Shown: positions 1-10,989, counted from the stretch's first letter. The stretch is 64,000 nt of DNA from Gari tellinella (GCA_922989275.2 OV277866.1:36597246-36661245); one strand, 5' to 3'. Numbers and translations: made by a program. The notes: generated from the sequence alone by a model not told the origin.

Positions 1-181
1 ATATGTGGCCCTTTGCCAGTTTACTTTAAATAATCTTCCTAGCTCAAACATAACCACCAGTGGGTGGGGGTGAATTTACCGATGATGGCTTGTATTGAAA
101 ACTTAACCATTACTGGTCCATTACCATGACCATAACCATAGGTACCAGGTGACCGATTAAGGGCCGCATGTGGCTCTTGTT
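1..181 (+). repeat. 3' end of a dispersed bivalve repeat
   Basis: The stretch ends with CAGGTGACCGATTAAGGGCC followed by GTGGCTCTTGTT. This is the same ending style as the complete element at 8954-9706. The 5' part lies outside the window. Confidence 0.5.
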
Positions 182-738
182 ACTTATTTGCTCAGACGCA
201 CAGCTGCACATAATACTCAATACGAGGGGGGCTGCAGTATGGATAGATAGATAGACATGTAATCAAAAAATTACAAAATAAATTTAATAGATCTATCTTA
301 AAATATTCTCATCATCCATCAAAGAATTAAGTGCAATTCAACTGCCCTTTAAAGATGACATTTGACACTGGCTACATTTAAAATTATTAAATTTATTTAC
401 CCCTGTGAATCAAGCAGTAGATCATCTCGATTTAAAATGTACCTTCCGCTTAATCATTTGATGTATACCCCTCTTATAACCAGGACTAAACAATACTTAT
501 TGATGGAATAAAAAATAGCTAACAACTTACAGAACAGTGGAACTAAAGCAGAAAACATCTTCAAATGCTCTCTGCTTTACTTTCATCTTTCTTTAAGTGA
601 CCACCTGCTGTATACAATAATGATTACTGTAGCCTCAGTGGTGTCTACAGAGTGGTTAACCTCATCCTTGGCAACTCTCAAGACCTATGTTGGTTGTTTA
701 TCCTGAAAACTTACACATATTTTTAAATTATTTCAACA
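182..738 (+). other. presumed intron; short repeat traces
   Basis: No coding signal was seen. It holds a short GATA-type microsatellite near 240-255 and a decayed family E hairpin near 545-640 (a TCTGCTTTACTTTCATC arm). It ends in a T-rich tract and CAACAG, the acceptor of the exon at 740. Confidence 0.4.
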
Positions 739-739
739 G

Positions 740-911
740 GGGCAATGGTAATATGGTATGGATGGATCCCATGGATGAGTCAGATTTTATGGCACCAAAA
801 TACAAAATGGGTCATATAGCATGGATGGATGATGAGGGATGGAGAGATCAGGAAACATCAGGACAGCTGATTTCATCTTATCTCATTGATCGAGATGAAA
901 GCCATGTATAA
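740..911 (+). CDS. terminal coding exon of an unrecognised protein
   Basis: A T-rich tract and TTTCAACAG end at 739, followed by an open frame of 56 codons to TAA at 909-911. One base at 740 completes the codon of an upstream exon that is not in the window. The peptide is acidic and rich in Trp and Met (VWMDPMDESDFMAPKYKMG, then HIAWMDDEGWRDQETSG), and it ends DRDESHV. The last residues, Ser-His-Val, fit a class I PDZ-binding tail (S/T-x-hydrophobic). Met-Asp repeats and regular codons make a chance frame unlikely. A poly(A) signal lies about 110 bases downstream. I do not recognise the family. The exon reads as the C-terminal cytoplasmic tail of a larger protein whose body is upstream. Confidence 0.6.
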
Positions 912-1019
912 CATCACACTAACGTGGTACCAGACCTTTCAAGGGGAATTCAACTGCCATAAAATAGGTAAATTATTGCTTCTTTCATTAAGAAATTACA
1001 AAAATTTAGAAAAATGTAA

Positions 1020-1025
1020 AATAAA
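1020..1025 (+). promoter_or_regulatory. poly(A) signal AATAAA
   Basis: AATAAA sits about 110 bases after the stop codon at 911, a normal 3' UTR distance. It probably ends the transcript of the exon at 740-911. Confidence 0.45.
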
Positions 1026-1045
1026 AAACACTGAGGTTAGCCTTT

Positions 1046-1810
1046 ATTGAAATTGCGACATGGTGAAAAAACATGCTACTCATCTGGGACTTGCAAACAA
1101 ATTTGATACAGATAGGCACCACTTATGCAGGACCTGATCTGGATCTACTCTGTTTGACACTCAGAAGTCAGATTCTAATTCTGTTAGGTAAAATAGATGT
1201 TTATTGAAATTTATCATACAATACTGAGCATGTACATGTAGCTATTTGTAGACTATGTCACATGTGTAATGTATAAGAATTGTTAAGGGTTGTACCTTCA
1301 AGTACTTGAACCAGATACAAACTGCCTTGGCAAACAGTGTAGACTCACATGCAAAATATGAAGTATCTATCAAATGTAGCTGCAAAGCTGTGGACTATGT
1401 CAAGTTCACCCTATTTGACCTTTAGATGACATCTACATGGCCTTGACCTTTGTCTGGCTTAACCCAAGTTGTACTGTTCTCAAGAGATTCTTTAATGCAC
1501 ATGCCAAAATGAAAAGTCACAAATTTATGGACTTATCGCCAATGCTAAATTCTGCCTATTTGGCCTTTAAAAGCTGAATCTCCTTTAAATGCAAAATATT
1601 TTCGTGTATTATGTTATGATTTAGAGAGCCTACAAAGTACAGTATATAGTAAATTAAAATATTTGAAAGAAAACATTTGAAAGACAAGTTAAAGGCAATG
1701 TGTGTGGGGCTTTAGATTGAAAAATAAGCCAGTAATGTGTACAGTTCTGACACTAACAGTATAATGATTTTCATTTCAGTCCATGAAATCTGATTTATGA
1801 TTACAAGTCA
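1046..1810. other. no recognised feature
   Basis: AT-rich intergenic sequence. I see no exon, palindrome or known repeat in it. Confidence 0.4.
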
Positions 1811-1985
1811 GTGCTCCACATAAGTTGGAATAATCAGACCAAATGCAGCTTTTCTTCATGTCAGCACCAACGCCTATGGTGTTACCATTCATTAGAGTTG
1901 TCTTGAGAACAGGATTCTAATAAGTAGTCACACCACTGGGTTTAATGTAGACATAAAGAATTTATTTTCAGTTATCTGTAGCCCT
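1811..1985. mobile_element. family J element, decayed
   Basis: It opens GTGCTCCACATAAG and closes near TTATCTGTAGCCC, imperfect inverted ends. Inside are TCAGCACCAACGCCTATGG and AAGTAGTCACACCA, the two arms of the family J hairpin (CCTATGGTGTGACTACTCATT). Other copies are at 2691, 14933, 26215 and 51865. Confidence 0.5.
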
Positions 1986-2690
1986 GTATGAGTATAACTA
2001 TGTCAACATTAATTTATTATCATTCTGATTTGGCTTTAGCTCCATTGATTGAATACATATACCAGACATGCTGGAAAATTCATGGGAAAGTACAACTTAG
2101 CCAAAACCATGCCTTATTCACATGTTTCCATAAAGCCAAACAAAAGTTAACATTGCCTCCAAATTTCAGCTTATGCTTTATAAAGAATAGTTAAAGAAAC
2201 TTCAACATAACCTCCTACTTTTGCACAAGTAATTAGATGCTAAAGCAGGAAATTGTTAGAGACCACTAGTGTCACTGTGCGAATAAAACCTGCTATTTGG
2301 TCAATATGTTAAGACGTACAAAACTTATAAAAGAAAACAACAACACAAAAGTCCTGACATGTTTGAGGCCTGTAAAGTGCCTTATACATAACAAAAATTA
2401 TTTATGTACTATCTATTGCAGAATGAGCCCTGTATGGTGGTCCATGACCAGTGCAATGTTTGGAATGACCAGTGCAATGTTTGGAATGTTTCCCTGCCTG
2501 AAGTGGTAAACAATGTAGGACAAGCATCAACCATAACATTCAGCAGTTTCCTATCCAAGATGTACTTTCATACAGATACCGGTAGTCAGAGATTGTGATG
2601 CAAGAGAGAACAACATAATTATGTGCTGAATTGGAGTGATAAATATATGAACTGATTAGAGCGGTGGATACTTTAAAATGGATCAAATTC

Positions 2691-2835
2691 CATGTCAGCA
2701 CCAAATCCTATGGTGTATTTTAACTAATCATAAAAATTATCTTTTTGAACCAATTCTAATGAGTAGTCACACCATATGGTTTAATGCAGACATAAAGATT
2801 TAAGTTCTTGAAGTACTCCCCCTTATGCGGAGCCC
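2691..2835. mobile_element. family J element, partial
   Basis: It contains TCAGCACCAAATCCTATGG and, on the other arm, GAGTAGTCACACCATATGG and ACATAAAGA, and ends CTTATGCGGAGCCC. The left end is missing. Confidence 0.5.
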
Positions 2836-2944
2836 TGTATCCATGTTAATTCTTTAAAAGAAAAACAATGCTGTTGTAATTTGTGACAAATTATTTTAAT
2901 TATAGTCTAAAAGCTGTAATTATGTAAACTTAGCCATTTTGCAC

Positions 2945-3019
2945 ACCTGCGAACAACAGCCACCTGTGAACAACGGCCAGTTTTGCTAGTTCCCACAGGT
3001 GGCTGTTGTTCACAGGTTT
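2945..3019. repeat. long hairpin, CACCTGTG / CACAGGTG arms
   Basis: Inverted arms built on GAACAACAGCCACCTGTG and CACAGGTGGCTGTTGTTC (with ACCTGCGAAC/TTCACAGGT beyond) are separated by about 28 bases. The stem is unrelated to cores I and II. Confidence 0.65.
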
Positions 3020-3293
3020 GACTGTATATGAAATTGAAACGTAACTTTAGTGTTATTGTGTTTTTTACTGCTGTGTACTATCAGAACAGATGAAATAAAT
3101 AAAAAGCAAATTAAATAATCATACATAATGAAATATTTTTCCTGTTGTGTTTATAAATAATTCCTAAAGTGCCAGTAAAAAAAAAATCAGAATTGAAAGC
3201 CCTAGAGAACAAGATCATGTTTTTCTTTTTGTCAATGTGATATTTCACTCTTTGACACTTTTTTTGAATCTCGATGCCAACAATTGTCTCATT

Positions 3294-3500
3294 TACAGTA
3301 AAACATATCTAATACAACCACTACATGAGGTCCAATTGTTGGTGTGCAAGACAACTTGTCAAGTGACTGCATTATGCAAGAACATCTAGATAATAGTAAA
3401 GCAGAAAGCCCCTTAGGTGCTTTCTGATTACTTTCACCTTGCTTTACCCCTTTCCTCCATAGCCAAAAGTGCAAATCTCCTATATCAAACTATGTCAAAA
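3294..3500. mobile_element. family E element
   Basis: It begins TACAGTAAAACATATCTAAT, as other family E left ends do. The hairpin AGTAAAGCAGAAAGCCCC / GGTGCTTTCTGATTACTTT lies in the middle. The right end is eroded. Confidence 0.55.
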
Positions 3501-3504
3501 ACAC

Positions 3505-3590
3505 TGACTGTTTAAAGTAAGATGAAAGTAACTTTTTGCAGGGAGCTCCTGTAAGAGCTTTTTGCTTTACTTTTATCTTGCTTTGAACTA
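3505..3590. mobile_element. core II type hairpin, family E-like
   Basis: Arms TTTAAAGTAAGATGAAAGTA and TACTTTTATCTTGCTTTGAA flank GGGAGCTCCTGTAAGAGCT. The layout matches core II; the ends of the element are not clear. Confidence 0.45.
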
Positions 3591-3778
3591 CCTCATGTTT
3601 TCAAAACAGTCACAGGGAAGCAAATTCTCATTTGATATCCTTATACTGAGGTGTAGGTAGAGGTGCTGTAGGCACTTCAGTTCTGTGGAGGAAAGGGTGA
3701 ATGTATGGTCTCTGTTATACTGCAACAGAATGCAAGTTTTGACCACACAGCATTACTGTATTTCGCATCCTTTTTATG

Positions 3779-4978
3779 CCCCCCCCCCCCCCCCCCCCCC
3801 ACAACATAATCGGGGCTATACCGGTTTTTATACGCTCGTCTTCAGAGGGGACGTATTATGTCGTGGCTCTGTCTGTCTGTCTGTCCGTCCATTAACTTTT
3901 TCATGTCGGCTCTCTTATTCAAACAAATTTAGTTCGATAACCAACAAGATTGACCCAGACATTCAAGAGTTATGCCCCTTTTTTCGTCAAAAACGGGCAT
4001 TTTAGTTTGTCCGCTCTCTAACTGGAAAGAATTTATTTTAATCCTTTGAAACTTGGTCACCATGTGTATGACCATAATATCTCGGTCAAGTTTGATAACC
4101 AGCATGATTGCACCAGACATTCAAGAGTTATGCCCCTTTTTTCGTTAAAAATGGGCATATTTTAGTTTGTCCGCTCTCTAACTCAAACAAATTTATTTCA
4201 ATCCTTTTGAAAGTTTATCAGCATGTGTATGACCATAATGTCTTGGTCAAGTTCAATAACAAGCAAGATTGCCCCAGACATTCAAGAGTTATGCCCCTTT
4301 TTCGTAAAAAACTGGCATATTTTAGTTTGTTCGCTCCCTTACTCAAAGAAATTTATTCCAATTTTTTTAAAACTTAGTCAACATGTGTATGACTATAATG
4401 TCTTGGTTATGTTCCATAACCAGCAAGATTGTCCCAGACATTCAAGAGTTATGCCCCTTTTTTCATATAAAACGGGCATTTTTTAGTTTGTCCGCTCTCT
4501 AACTCAAACAAATTTATTCCAATCCTTTTGAAACTGGGTCAGCATGTGTATTACCATATTGTCTCGGTTATGTTCCATAACCAGCAGGATTGCCCTAGAC
4601 ATTCAAGAGTTATGCCCCTTATTTTGTCAACAACAGGCATTTTTTAGTTTGTCTGCTCTCTAACTCAAATAAATTTATTCCAATCCTTTTGAAACTTGGT
4701 CAGCATGTGTATGACTATAATGTCTCGGTCAAGCTCGATAACCAGCAAGATTGCCACTGACATTTAAGAGTTATGTCCCTTTTATTGTCAAAAAGAGGCA
4801 TTTTTTGTTTGTCCGCTCTCTTTCTCAAATTTATTTCCAATCCTTTTAGCATATGACCCCTAACTTTCAGGGTTCTTTCCCTTTTATTCACCTTACCTTG
4901 ATAGGGTTTTGGTATGACTACATTCTAAGATCAATTTGACGGGCGTATAATGTGCCCGGCTTGCGCGGTGCTCTTGTT
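3779..4978 (+). repeat. bivalve dispersed repeat carrying a 160-bp tandem array
   Basis: It starts with 22 consecutive C, then a GGGGACGTATTATGTCGTGG region with TCTG/TCCG runs, and ends GGGCGTATAATGTGCCCGGC then TTGCGCGGTGCTCTTGTT. The body (about 3940-4830) holds six head-to-tail copies of a 158-161 bp unit. The motif ATTCAAGAGTTATGCCCC begins at 3961, 4119, 4280, 4440 and 4601; the sixth copy at 4762 is diverged. I recall the end sequences from bivalve genomes. The open frames inside only translate the satellite. Confidence 0.75.
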
Positions 4979-5290
4979 GTTTTTGGTCTGTCTGTCTGTC
5001 TGCACAGAACTTTAATCTTGGCCATAACGTTTGAACAACATGGGTTAGAGGCTTTATATTTTGTATGTGTACTCACCTCAAGACGCTCTTGAGGTCAGTA
5101 CAACTTGGGTCATGTCCTGCAAAGGTCAAGGTCATTTAGAGGTTAAATCCGGTGAAAGGGGAGTTAACGCATCCTATATTATTTCAAGTGAATGGGAAGG
5201 GAGGTAACTCATCCTAACTGGCCATAACTCTTTGATCATGTGATCATTTCTTAATTTAGAAATAAGTTTTCACTATGACATTTGACAAAC
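4979..5290 (+). repeat. dispersed repeat, CTGTCTGTCTG head
   Basis: It begins with a CTGT run and contains AACTTTAATCTTGGCCATAA, GGTCAAGGTCATTTAGAGGT and GGGAGGTAACTCATCCTAAC, phrases I associate with bivalve dispersed repeats. It follows directly on the 3' end of the preceding repeat. Confidence 0.4.
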
Positions 5291-5998
5291 CTTGTTATGA
5301 CGACGACGTCCAGATGACGTCATGATACTATGGTGATGATGCATTTGAATAAGCTAGAACAAGCGGTTTTCTTTATATATTGCAACACAACAAAAACAAG
5401 GAGTTCAATTAGCCTGCTGTATGATTTTATTTGAAAGCCAAATGAATACATTGCAGTGACAAAAACCTCGGCCGTCGGGGGCCATTTGTCACTTTCTGTG
5501 ACACCATTCTTGTTAGTCATCCTATTTTTATTAGTTCATCCGAGACTTTTCAAGTGAACTATATAGTTAGTCTATAGTGATCAGTAGATGTCTGTTGTCC
5601 ATCTAGCGGCCATAGATTTACCCCTATCAAAATCATATTTTCTCAGGATATTCACCTTGAAGAGTTGTAGCTCCACTTTGAATATGGGTCGTATGGAGTC
5701 AAAAAGCAGGTCACAATGTCATATCTTAGATGATAATTTATTAAGACTCTAGGTAAAAGTACCACACTATTGTCAAAATCAAGAAGCATTAAGTTATACT
5801 TATTAGTACAATTTTGCTTTTTTTCCGTCCATAGGCGAAGCCTAAATACATATTATTATAGTGATTGTTAACCACTTCATCGTCATATCATATTCAGGTT
5901 CAATACTCCAACAGAGTTAAACTAAACTTACTCATCGAACAGTTTATAACTTAGAACCAATGTTATAAAGATTTAATAGTTGAGCCTGAAGTAGTTCC
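5291..5998. other. no recognised feature
   Basis: No exon or repeat family was recognised. CGTCATATC motifs occur but without supporting context. Confidence 0.35.
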
Positions 5999-5999
5999 C

Positions 6000-6055
6000 A
6001 AGCATTTAATTGGTCAGATTTGATCCTAGGCTCAAATCTGACCAATCAAATGCTT
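6000..6055. repeat. 22-bp inverted repeat
   Basis: AAGCATTTAATTGGTCAGAT (arm 6000-6021) pairs with AAATCTGACCAATCAAATGC (arm 6034-6055) with one mismatch and a 12-base loop. A single arm of the same sequence recurs at 50212-50245, so this may be the terminal repeat of another element. Confidence 0.6.
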
Positions 6056-6678
6056 ATGAACAACAAAAAACACAACTACGCCTTAATAAAACAAACGAGT
6101 CAAATTTGTCGGCACCATTTTTAGATTTGGATCTTTTTATAAATAACGGAATTGTTTCTTCTAAGATTTACGATAAACGAGATGATTTTGATTTTAGTAT
6201 TGTAAATTATCCTCATCTAGATGGCGATGTTCCCCGTTCCACATCTTACGGGGTTTATATTTCACAACGTATTCGCTTTGCTAGGGCCTGTACCTCTGTT
6301 GAGGACTTCCACATTCGTAATAAAACTATTACTGAAAAGCTTCTCAAACAGGGGTACAGATTTCATAAACTTCGTAAAACATTTTCTAAATTCTTTTATA
6401 GAAATCTTCCTCTCATTAACAAGTATAAATGTAACTTAAAGTCTTTTCTGCGGCAAGGTTTTTCACATCCGGAGTTTTATGGTGATGTGATTTACAGACT
6501 TCGTAAGATTCTTGGACATATACATTTTCAAAACCTATTTGTGAAACGTATTAGATTTTTCCTCAAAAAAGATTATGATCCAACTATATTGCTGCGCACT
6601 TCACGTTTGGTTATCGATCAATCTACAATTGATAACTATGCTTTCCTCTTTGGTTGTGCGACGACAGACAGGGCTTAG
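6010..6678 (+). pseudogene. 5'-truncated retroelement polyprotein, C-terminal part
   Basis: An open frame runs from an in-frame stop (TAA 6007-6009) to TAG at 6676-6678, with no ATG at its start. The peptide carries FLDLDLFINNG, YDKRDDFDFSIVNYPHLDGD, VPRSTSYGVYISQ, RIRFARACTSVEDFHIRN, LKQGYRFHKLRKTFSKFF, and FLRQGFSHPEFYGDVIYRLR. I recall this order from the region after the reverse transcriptase domain of retroelements abundant in cnidarians and molluscs. No catalytic YxDD motif is present, so the polymerase core is missing. The start coincides with the inverted repeat at 6000-6055, which may mark the truncation junction. The exact clade is not assigned. Confidence 0.7.
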
Positions 6679-7333
6679 CTCTACATGATGATGTATCTTT
6701 AAAGCCGTCCTTAACCGGGAGAGTTATGTCGGATTTTCGTGCTTTGTTTTTTCTCTCCCTCTCTGTCGTACCCTAGACCCTTCCATGTCTTACAGTTACT
6801 CGTAACTACAGACTAGTCGCTTGAGTACAATTTGACCGTTGCCATAGAGGGTTATTTTTAACACGGGCTTGAATGTTTAATTCTTTCCCATGTTACTAAT
6901 GATCTTGTCATAGAATTTTTGCTAAATGTTTTACATGTATTTACTTACTGTGCTGGCGGTCTTTTTGATTGTGAGGTTGTGGAACAGGGTTTATATTTTA
7001 TGTACACTGTTTGTCTTTATAGGTGAATATAGGAGATAAGTGTGAGGTTGGGCGCCCCTAAACCCAGGTTTAACCCCCCAGTGGTTGTTAATAATTAATT
7101 AATTTATAGTTGGTTATTGATTGCTACTGACCGTACCAAGGCGGGCTCCTATATTCACTTTGCTTTATGTTTGTCTTGCGTGTTGTTTTCTATTTAGTGT
7201 GTAGATGAAGGAATGGTATTGTGTGTGTGTGTGTGTGTGTGTTTGTTGTGGTATGACTGTGTGTGTGTGTTCTGCTTGAGAGGTGGTGTATTGTTTGTGT
7301 TACGTTTCCTGCTTGAGTCTTTCGTATTTATTA
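6679..7333 (+). mobile_element. 3' tail of the same retroelement
   Basis: This non-coding tail follows the stop at 6678. From about 6887 to 7333 it is closely matched, inverted, at 42070-42556. Shared landmarks are the GTATTTACTTACTGTGCTGG block, GGGCGCCCCTAAACCCAGG, the AATTAATTAATTTATAG stretch, a GT microsatellite and the end CTTGAGTCTTTCGTATTTA. Confidence 0.75.
7220..7268. repeat. GT microsatellite
   Basis: A (GT)n run is interrupted by TTGTTGTGGTATGAC and resumes. It lies inside the retroelement tail and recurs, much expanded, in the second copy of the tail. Confidence 0.8.
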
Positions 7334-8040
7334 AAAGCTTAATAACATTTGAGCCCTGATTTATTTGCGAGTTCAGACAGACTTAAACTCTTTGCAATTG
7401 TAAGTATAAATACAGCAACTGTGATAAATCATTACCTAAATCTCCGGTTAAGTTTAACATATTCAGCATTTCGCATTTGTGCATAATGTTGATTCATGGA
7501 AATACTGTCAACGCCCAACTAAGTTCTGTACTTGTTTGGTTTATTCTACCGATCATTGACAAACCGTTATCAGCACCCATTTTAACAAAATGTAACACAA
7601 ACACACATCTTTAACATATTGACAATACCAGCTTTAAGATAATTCTGAAGATTTATTTAGATCAGAGCGAACAGATTGGACGCTGCAAACTGTGTACAAA
7701 GAAAATGCACGTTTAAGCAGGGACGCGTTTTTTTGGGAACTAATAACATCTTATCCTCTGTAAAAACACGAATTTAACTAGCATGCTAGGCATTTCTCGT
7801 AAATATGTGTCACAGTTGTTTAGAATTGCAAGCGTTGAACCACAAATACTTTTATTTGGAAAAACTAGTCTAATTCACTGTATCTGCAATTCCTATAAAA
7901 TCTACCAAAGGAGTATCAAACAGTCTGATGAATCTCGTCGTTGCGTCTGGGTCATAACTGTGTGGAAATAGCACAAAATCGCCGTCAAATGTGTACGTGT
8001 GGGTAAATGATGTTACCGGACAGTTCGAAATATCAGGGCT
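7334..8040. other. no recognised feature
   Basis: Unique-looking AT-rich sequence. The open frame at 7783-7971 has no support as a gene. Confidence 0.35.
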
Positions 8041-8230
8041 GCCATTTCTCCGGATTTTTCCTAAGTCTTCGGATTTTTATTCTAACAGATCGTAGCTTAA
8101 AACAGGCTGAAAGTAAAGCAGAATGCGCCTTAATGCTTTACTTTCAACCTGTTTTAAGCAGTCATGTGTCTTCAAAATAAGAAACAGACTATGGGGTAAA
8201 GTTACGATTAGTAAAATTGCGACTGAAAAA
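8041..8230 (-). mobile_element. family D element remnant with core II hairpin
   Basis: The hairpin TTAAAACAGGCTGAAAGTAA / TTACTTTCAACCTGTTTTAA spans about 8094-8163 around GCAGAATGCGCC. The right side keeps GAAACAGACTATGGGGTAAA, as in other inverted D copies. The left end is lost. Confidence 0.55.
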
Positions 8231-8953
8231 TTGAAAATTTGAAATCTCAGCATTTTTATGATCAACTTATGGCAGCCCTGAACTATATTATATTCGTGGT
8301 ACGGAAGAACCAAGCCTGTTTCAAATTGATACTATTTCAAGAATTTTGTCACGGATATAATGCTGCGTCTCATTAACAAGGTTGACACAAAAATATACAT
8401 TTTGGGTCCTGAAAAAGCTTTAAAATCTAAATGAAGGTAGGTTATTCCTTCCGTAAGTACAAGCGTTAACATGCTCGTTTACAGAGTTTTATGTTATCTG
8501 ACATTTTGACATGTCTGTTAAATGTTATCACGTTTTGTAATTGTCGTCTGCAAGGCAATTGTTGTCTGCAACATTCATTAGAGTTGACTTATTTGAATTG
8601 TCTTTGAGAAATTACCACTAATTTTAGCTAGTAGGAGTCTCATTTGGATCCACACTGTTTGCAAAGGTTTGCAGAAAAAAAATCGCCCGCGGCTTAATTA
8701 AGACTTTGCTATGCCCCTTTCACGATACAAAAACAGAGAGAAAACATTTAACCTTTGAATGATTTAAAAGAGTTTTCAATGATGTTTGCCTGACTTTTAG
8801 AATCAGGTCAGATGTCAAGAGCTTGTTCGATCAAACCTGATAACCTCTGGGATGGTATACTTTTGTGCATCTTGAAATAAGTTATGTTCTACGTTTAAAA
8901 CGAATCTATACACGAACGTTAAATACCATTCATTTAAAAGTGTTAACGGTGAG
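8231..8953. other. no recognised feature
   Basis: Intergenic sequence without a repeat or exon I can identify. Confidence 0.35.
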
Positions 8954-9706
8954 TTTTTAGCTCACCTGCAACAAAATGCCAAGGTGAGCTACTTTGATCG
9001 TCCTGTGTCCGTCGTCGTCCGTTCGTTCGTTTGGCGTCCGTCGTCAACAATTTCTTTAAACGATATCTCCTCCTAAACTACTGAATGGATTTTATCCAAC
9101 CTTAGCAGGAATGGTCCTTATATGGTCATCTTTGAAATTTGTTCAAATGGTTCCGTTCCAATGCATATCTAGGTCACAGGAGCTTAAATCGATCGTTTCA
9201 ATAAAAACTCAAAAAATCTTCTTGTCTGAAACCACAGTACCCTGAGCTTAAATATTTTGGACACAAAACATCAACTGCAGATCTTTTATCGCGATTATTC
9301 AAATTACGCCTCTGGGGTAAAAAATTATCCCGCCCTGAGAGTCACATATTAACATTAAAGTTATATAGGGACAATTCAAACATCTTCTCCTCTGAAACTC
9401 AAATGGCCAGAGCTTTTCTACTTGGCATGGTGAAACTTCTTGATGTACTTTACCAATATTGTTTAAGTAGTTTCGGTCTTTTGCATATATAGGTCACAAG
9501 AGCTAAACATATATTTTTTTCAATGAAACCTTAAAATAATCTTGTCATACACCACAGTACCCTGAGCTTAGATATTTGGTACACAGCATCACTACTCAGC
9601 AGTTGACACAGTCATATTATTACAATTTCATAGCTTTCTAATATATGTTACATTGACACCAACTATCCCAGGTGAGCAATTTAGGGCCGTATACGACTCT
9701 TGTTTT
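8954..9706 (+). repeat. full-length AGCTCACC bivalve repeat
   Basis: It starts TTTTTAGCTCACCTG, continues AAGGTGAGCTACTTTGATCG then a TCCGTCGTCGTCCG tract, and ends CCCAGGTGAGCAATTTAGGG followed by CGACTCTTGTTTT. The AGCTCACCTG / CAGGTGAGC ends are inverted. Phrases such as AACTACTGAATGGATTTTAT and GGTCACAGGAGCTTAAATC are ones I know from bivalve intergenic repeats. No coding capacity. Confidence 0.7.
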
Positions 9707-9781
9707 CTCAATGGTAAATATTCTTGAGCCTAATTTGTCGCCGAAATCTTGCTCCTCATTGTTTGCAGTGTGATATAGGGT

Positions 9782-10033
9782 TTAACCTTTTCCCAAATAG
9801 AAGCGCCTTTTAGCGAATATAATTTATTCCTCCGCGGAAGAAAAAAGTTCCAATTTTATCAGTCAAGAATATATATTATAGGGAATACTTTTTATATTCT
9901 AGCAAATGAAAGCTTAAAGCAGGCTGAAAGTAAAGCAGAATGCGCCTTAAGGCGCATTTTGCTTTACTTTCAACCTGCTTTAAGAAGTAACCTATCTTCA
10001 CTACTAGAAAGAGACTATCAGGTAAAGGGTTAA
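9782..10033 (-). mobile_element. family D element, complete
   Basis: TTAA at both ends (9782-9785 and 10030-10033), with ends TTAACCTTTTCCC and GTAAAGGGTTAA. The core II hairpin at about 9912-9984 (TTAAAGCAGGCTGAAAGTAA and its complement around GCGCCTTAAGGCGC) is almost perfect. The left flank holds the AATAGAAGCGCCTTTTAGCG block typical of D. Confidence 0.75.
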
Positions 10034-10149
10034 GGAATAAACGCATTCCTTAAAGAAATAAAATGTTTCACCAATGTACGCACAAGATAAGAAAATGTTA
10101 TAATATGTAGGTTCATCATCAGTTGTAAGATCTTACTGTACAAGTGTGT

Positions 10150-10214
10150 TTTTATTGCGATGTGGTAGAGTGCATGACTGCGTACCTGGCGACCCAGGTT
10201 CGATCCGGGGTTTA
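10150..10214 (+). repeat. tRNA-derived SINE-like head
   Basis: GATGTGGTAGAGTGCATGAC resembles a pol III A box region, and CCAGGTTCGATCCGGGG matches a B box (GGTTCGANTCC). No cloverleaf closes. The same sequence lies inverted at 56398-56466. Confidence 0.5.
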
Positions 10215-10297
10215 AGCAGGTGTCTTGCTATAAAAGAACATCCGGTTTTTAAAACATGCTTCTAAATTGAAGCAACGTCATGTTGAGCACAAAATGT

Positions 10298-10544
10298 TTA
10301 ACCATTTCACTCTGAATGACACCTAAAAGCACATTTGCAAACAGTTTGGATCCTGATCAGACGCCACGTAACGCGCCTTCTGATCAGGATCCAAACTGTT
10401 TGACACTCGTATCGATATTTATTAAGTCATATCTGAATTAATCTAACTTCGAGACAATACTGCAGATATGAAAATTGAAGCAGACGACAATTAAACGGTG
10501 AAGGGGTAAATATCTCACGAAAATGTTGGCAGTGAACGGGTTAA
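10298..10544 (+). mobile_element. family C element, complete
   Basis: TTAA at both ends (10298-10301, 10541-10544); ends TTAACCATTTCACTCTGAAT and GCAGTGAACGGGTTAA. Core I hairpin at 10338-10402. Downstream is the AAGCAGACGACAATTAAACG block shared by all C copies. The loop region is slightly decayed. Confidence 0.75.
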
Positions 10545-10572
10545 TCAGTTTTCAAAGATTTAAATCGGTGAT

Positions 10573-10768
10573 TACAGTGGAGAATGTGTTATTCTTTCCC
10601 AATAAACGCGTTTACTCTAAAACTATTATTCGCAGTCCAAACTGTTTGCCACCAAGATAAACATGAAATATCAGAATTGTCCAAAATTTGTTCTTTTCTA
10701 CGTTTTAGTGCTTTGCGTTTGCGTACGTTTACGTTTAAACGGGAAAGAATAACAGAGTATCCACTGTA
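10573..10768 (-). mobile_element. family A element, left half of core I deleted
   Basis: The ends TACAGTGGAGAATGTGTTAT and CCACTGTA are intact. Only the right hairpin arm (CCAAACTGTTTG) remains, so the element is 196 rather than 250 bp. Confidence 0.75.
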
Positions 10769-10989
10769 TCTGAGACAATAACATACAATTCACTACCCAC
10801 CGTATACATCGCTTCGCTGACACAGTAAGCTTTACGGCCAAGAGTTCATGAAATATAAATACAACAGTACAGATGCAGACCCTATTTAGATGTAGTCATT
10901 ATTGAATAATTTATTGTTCCCAGCGAAAGTACAGCTGCAGATATTGTTACGGTGGTAATGAATTAGGTTTTAAGATTCTTCTATTCCTA

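Noticed and set aside
2404..2598. Possible exon after CTATTGCAG with repeated DQCNVWN residues
   Set aside because: The repeat is a 22-base DNA duplication, the frame lacks a convincing donor or stop context, and no domain is recognisable.
3685..4486. Overlapping frames with repeated DIQELCPFF residues
   Set aside because: Translation of the 160-bp satellite units; frames shift between units.
6221..6439. 72-codon frame overlapping the retroelement frame
   Set aside because: Shadow of the retroelement reading frame in another phase.
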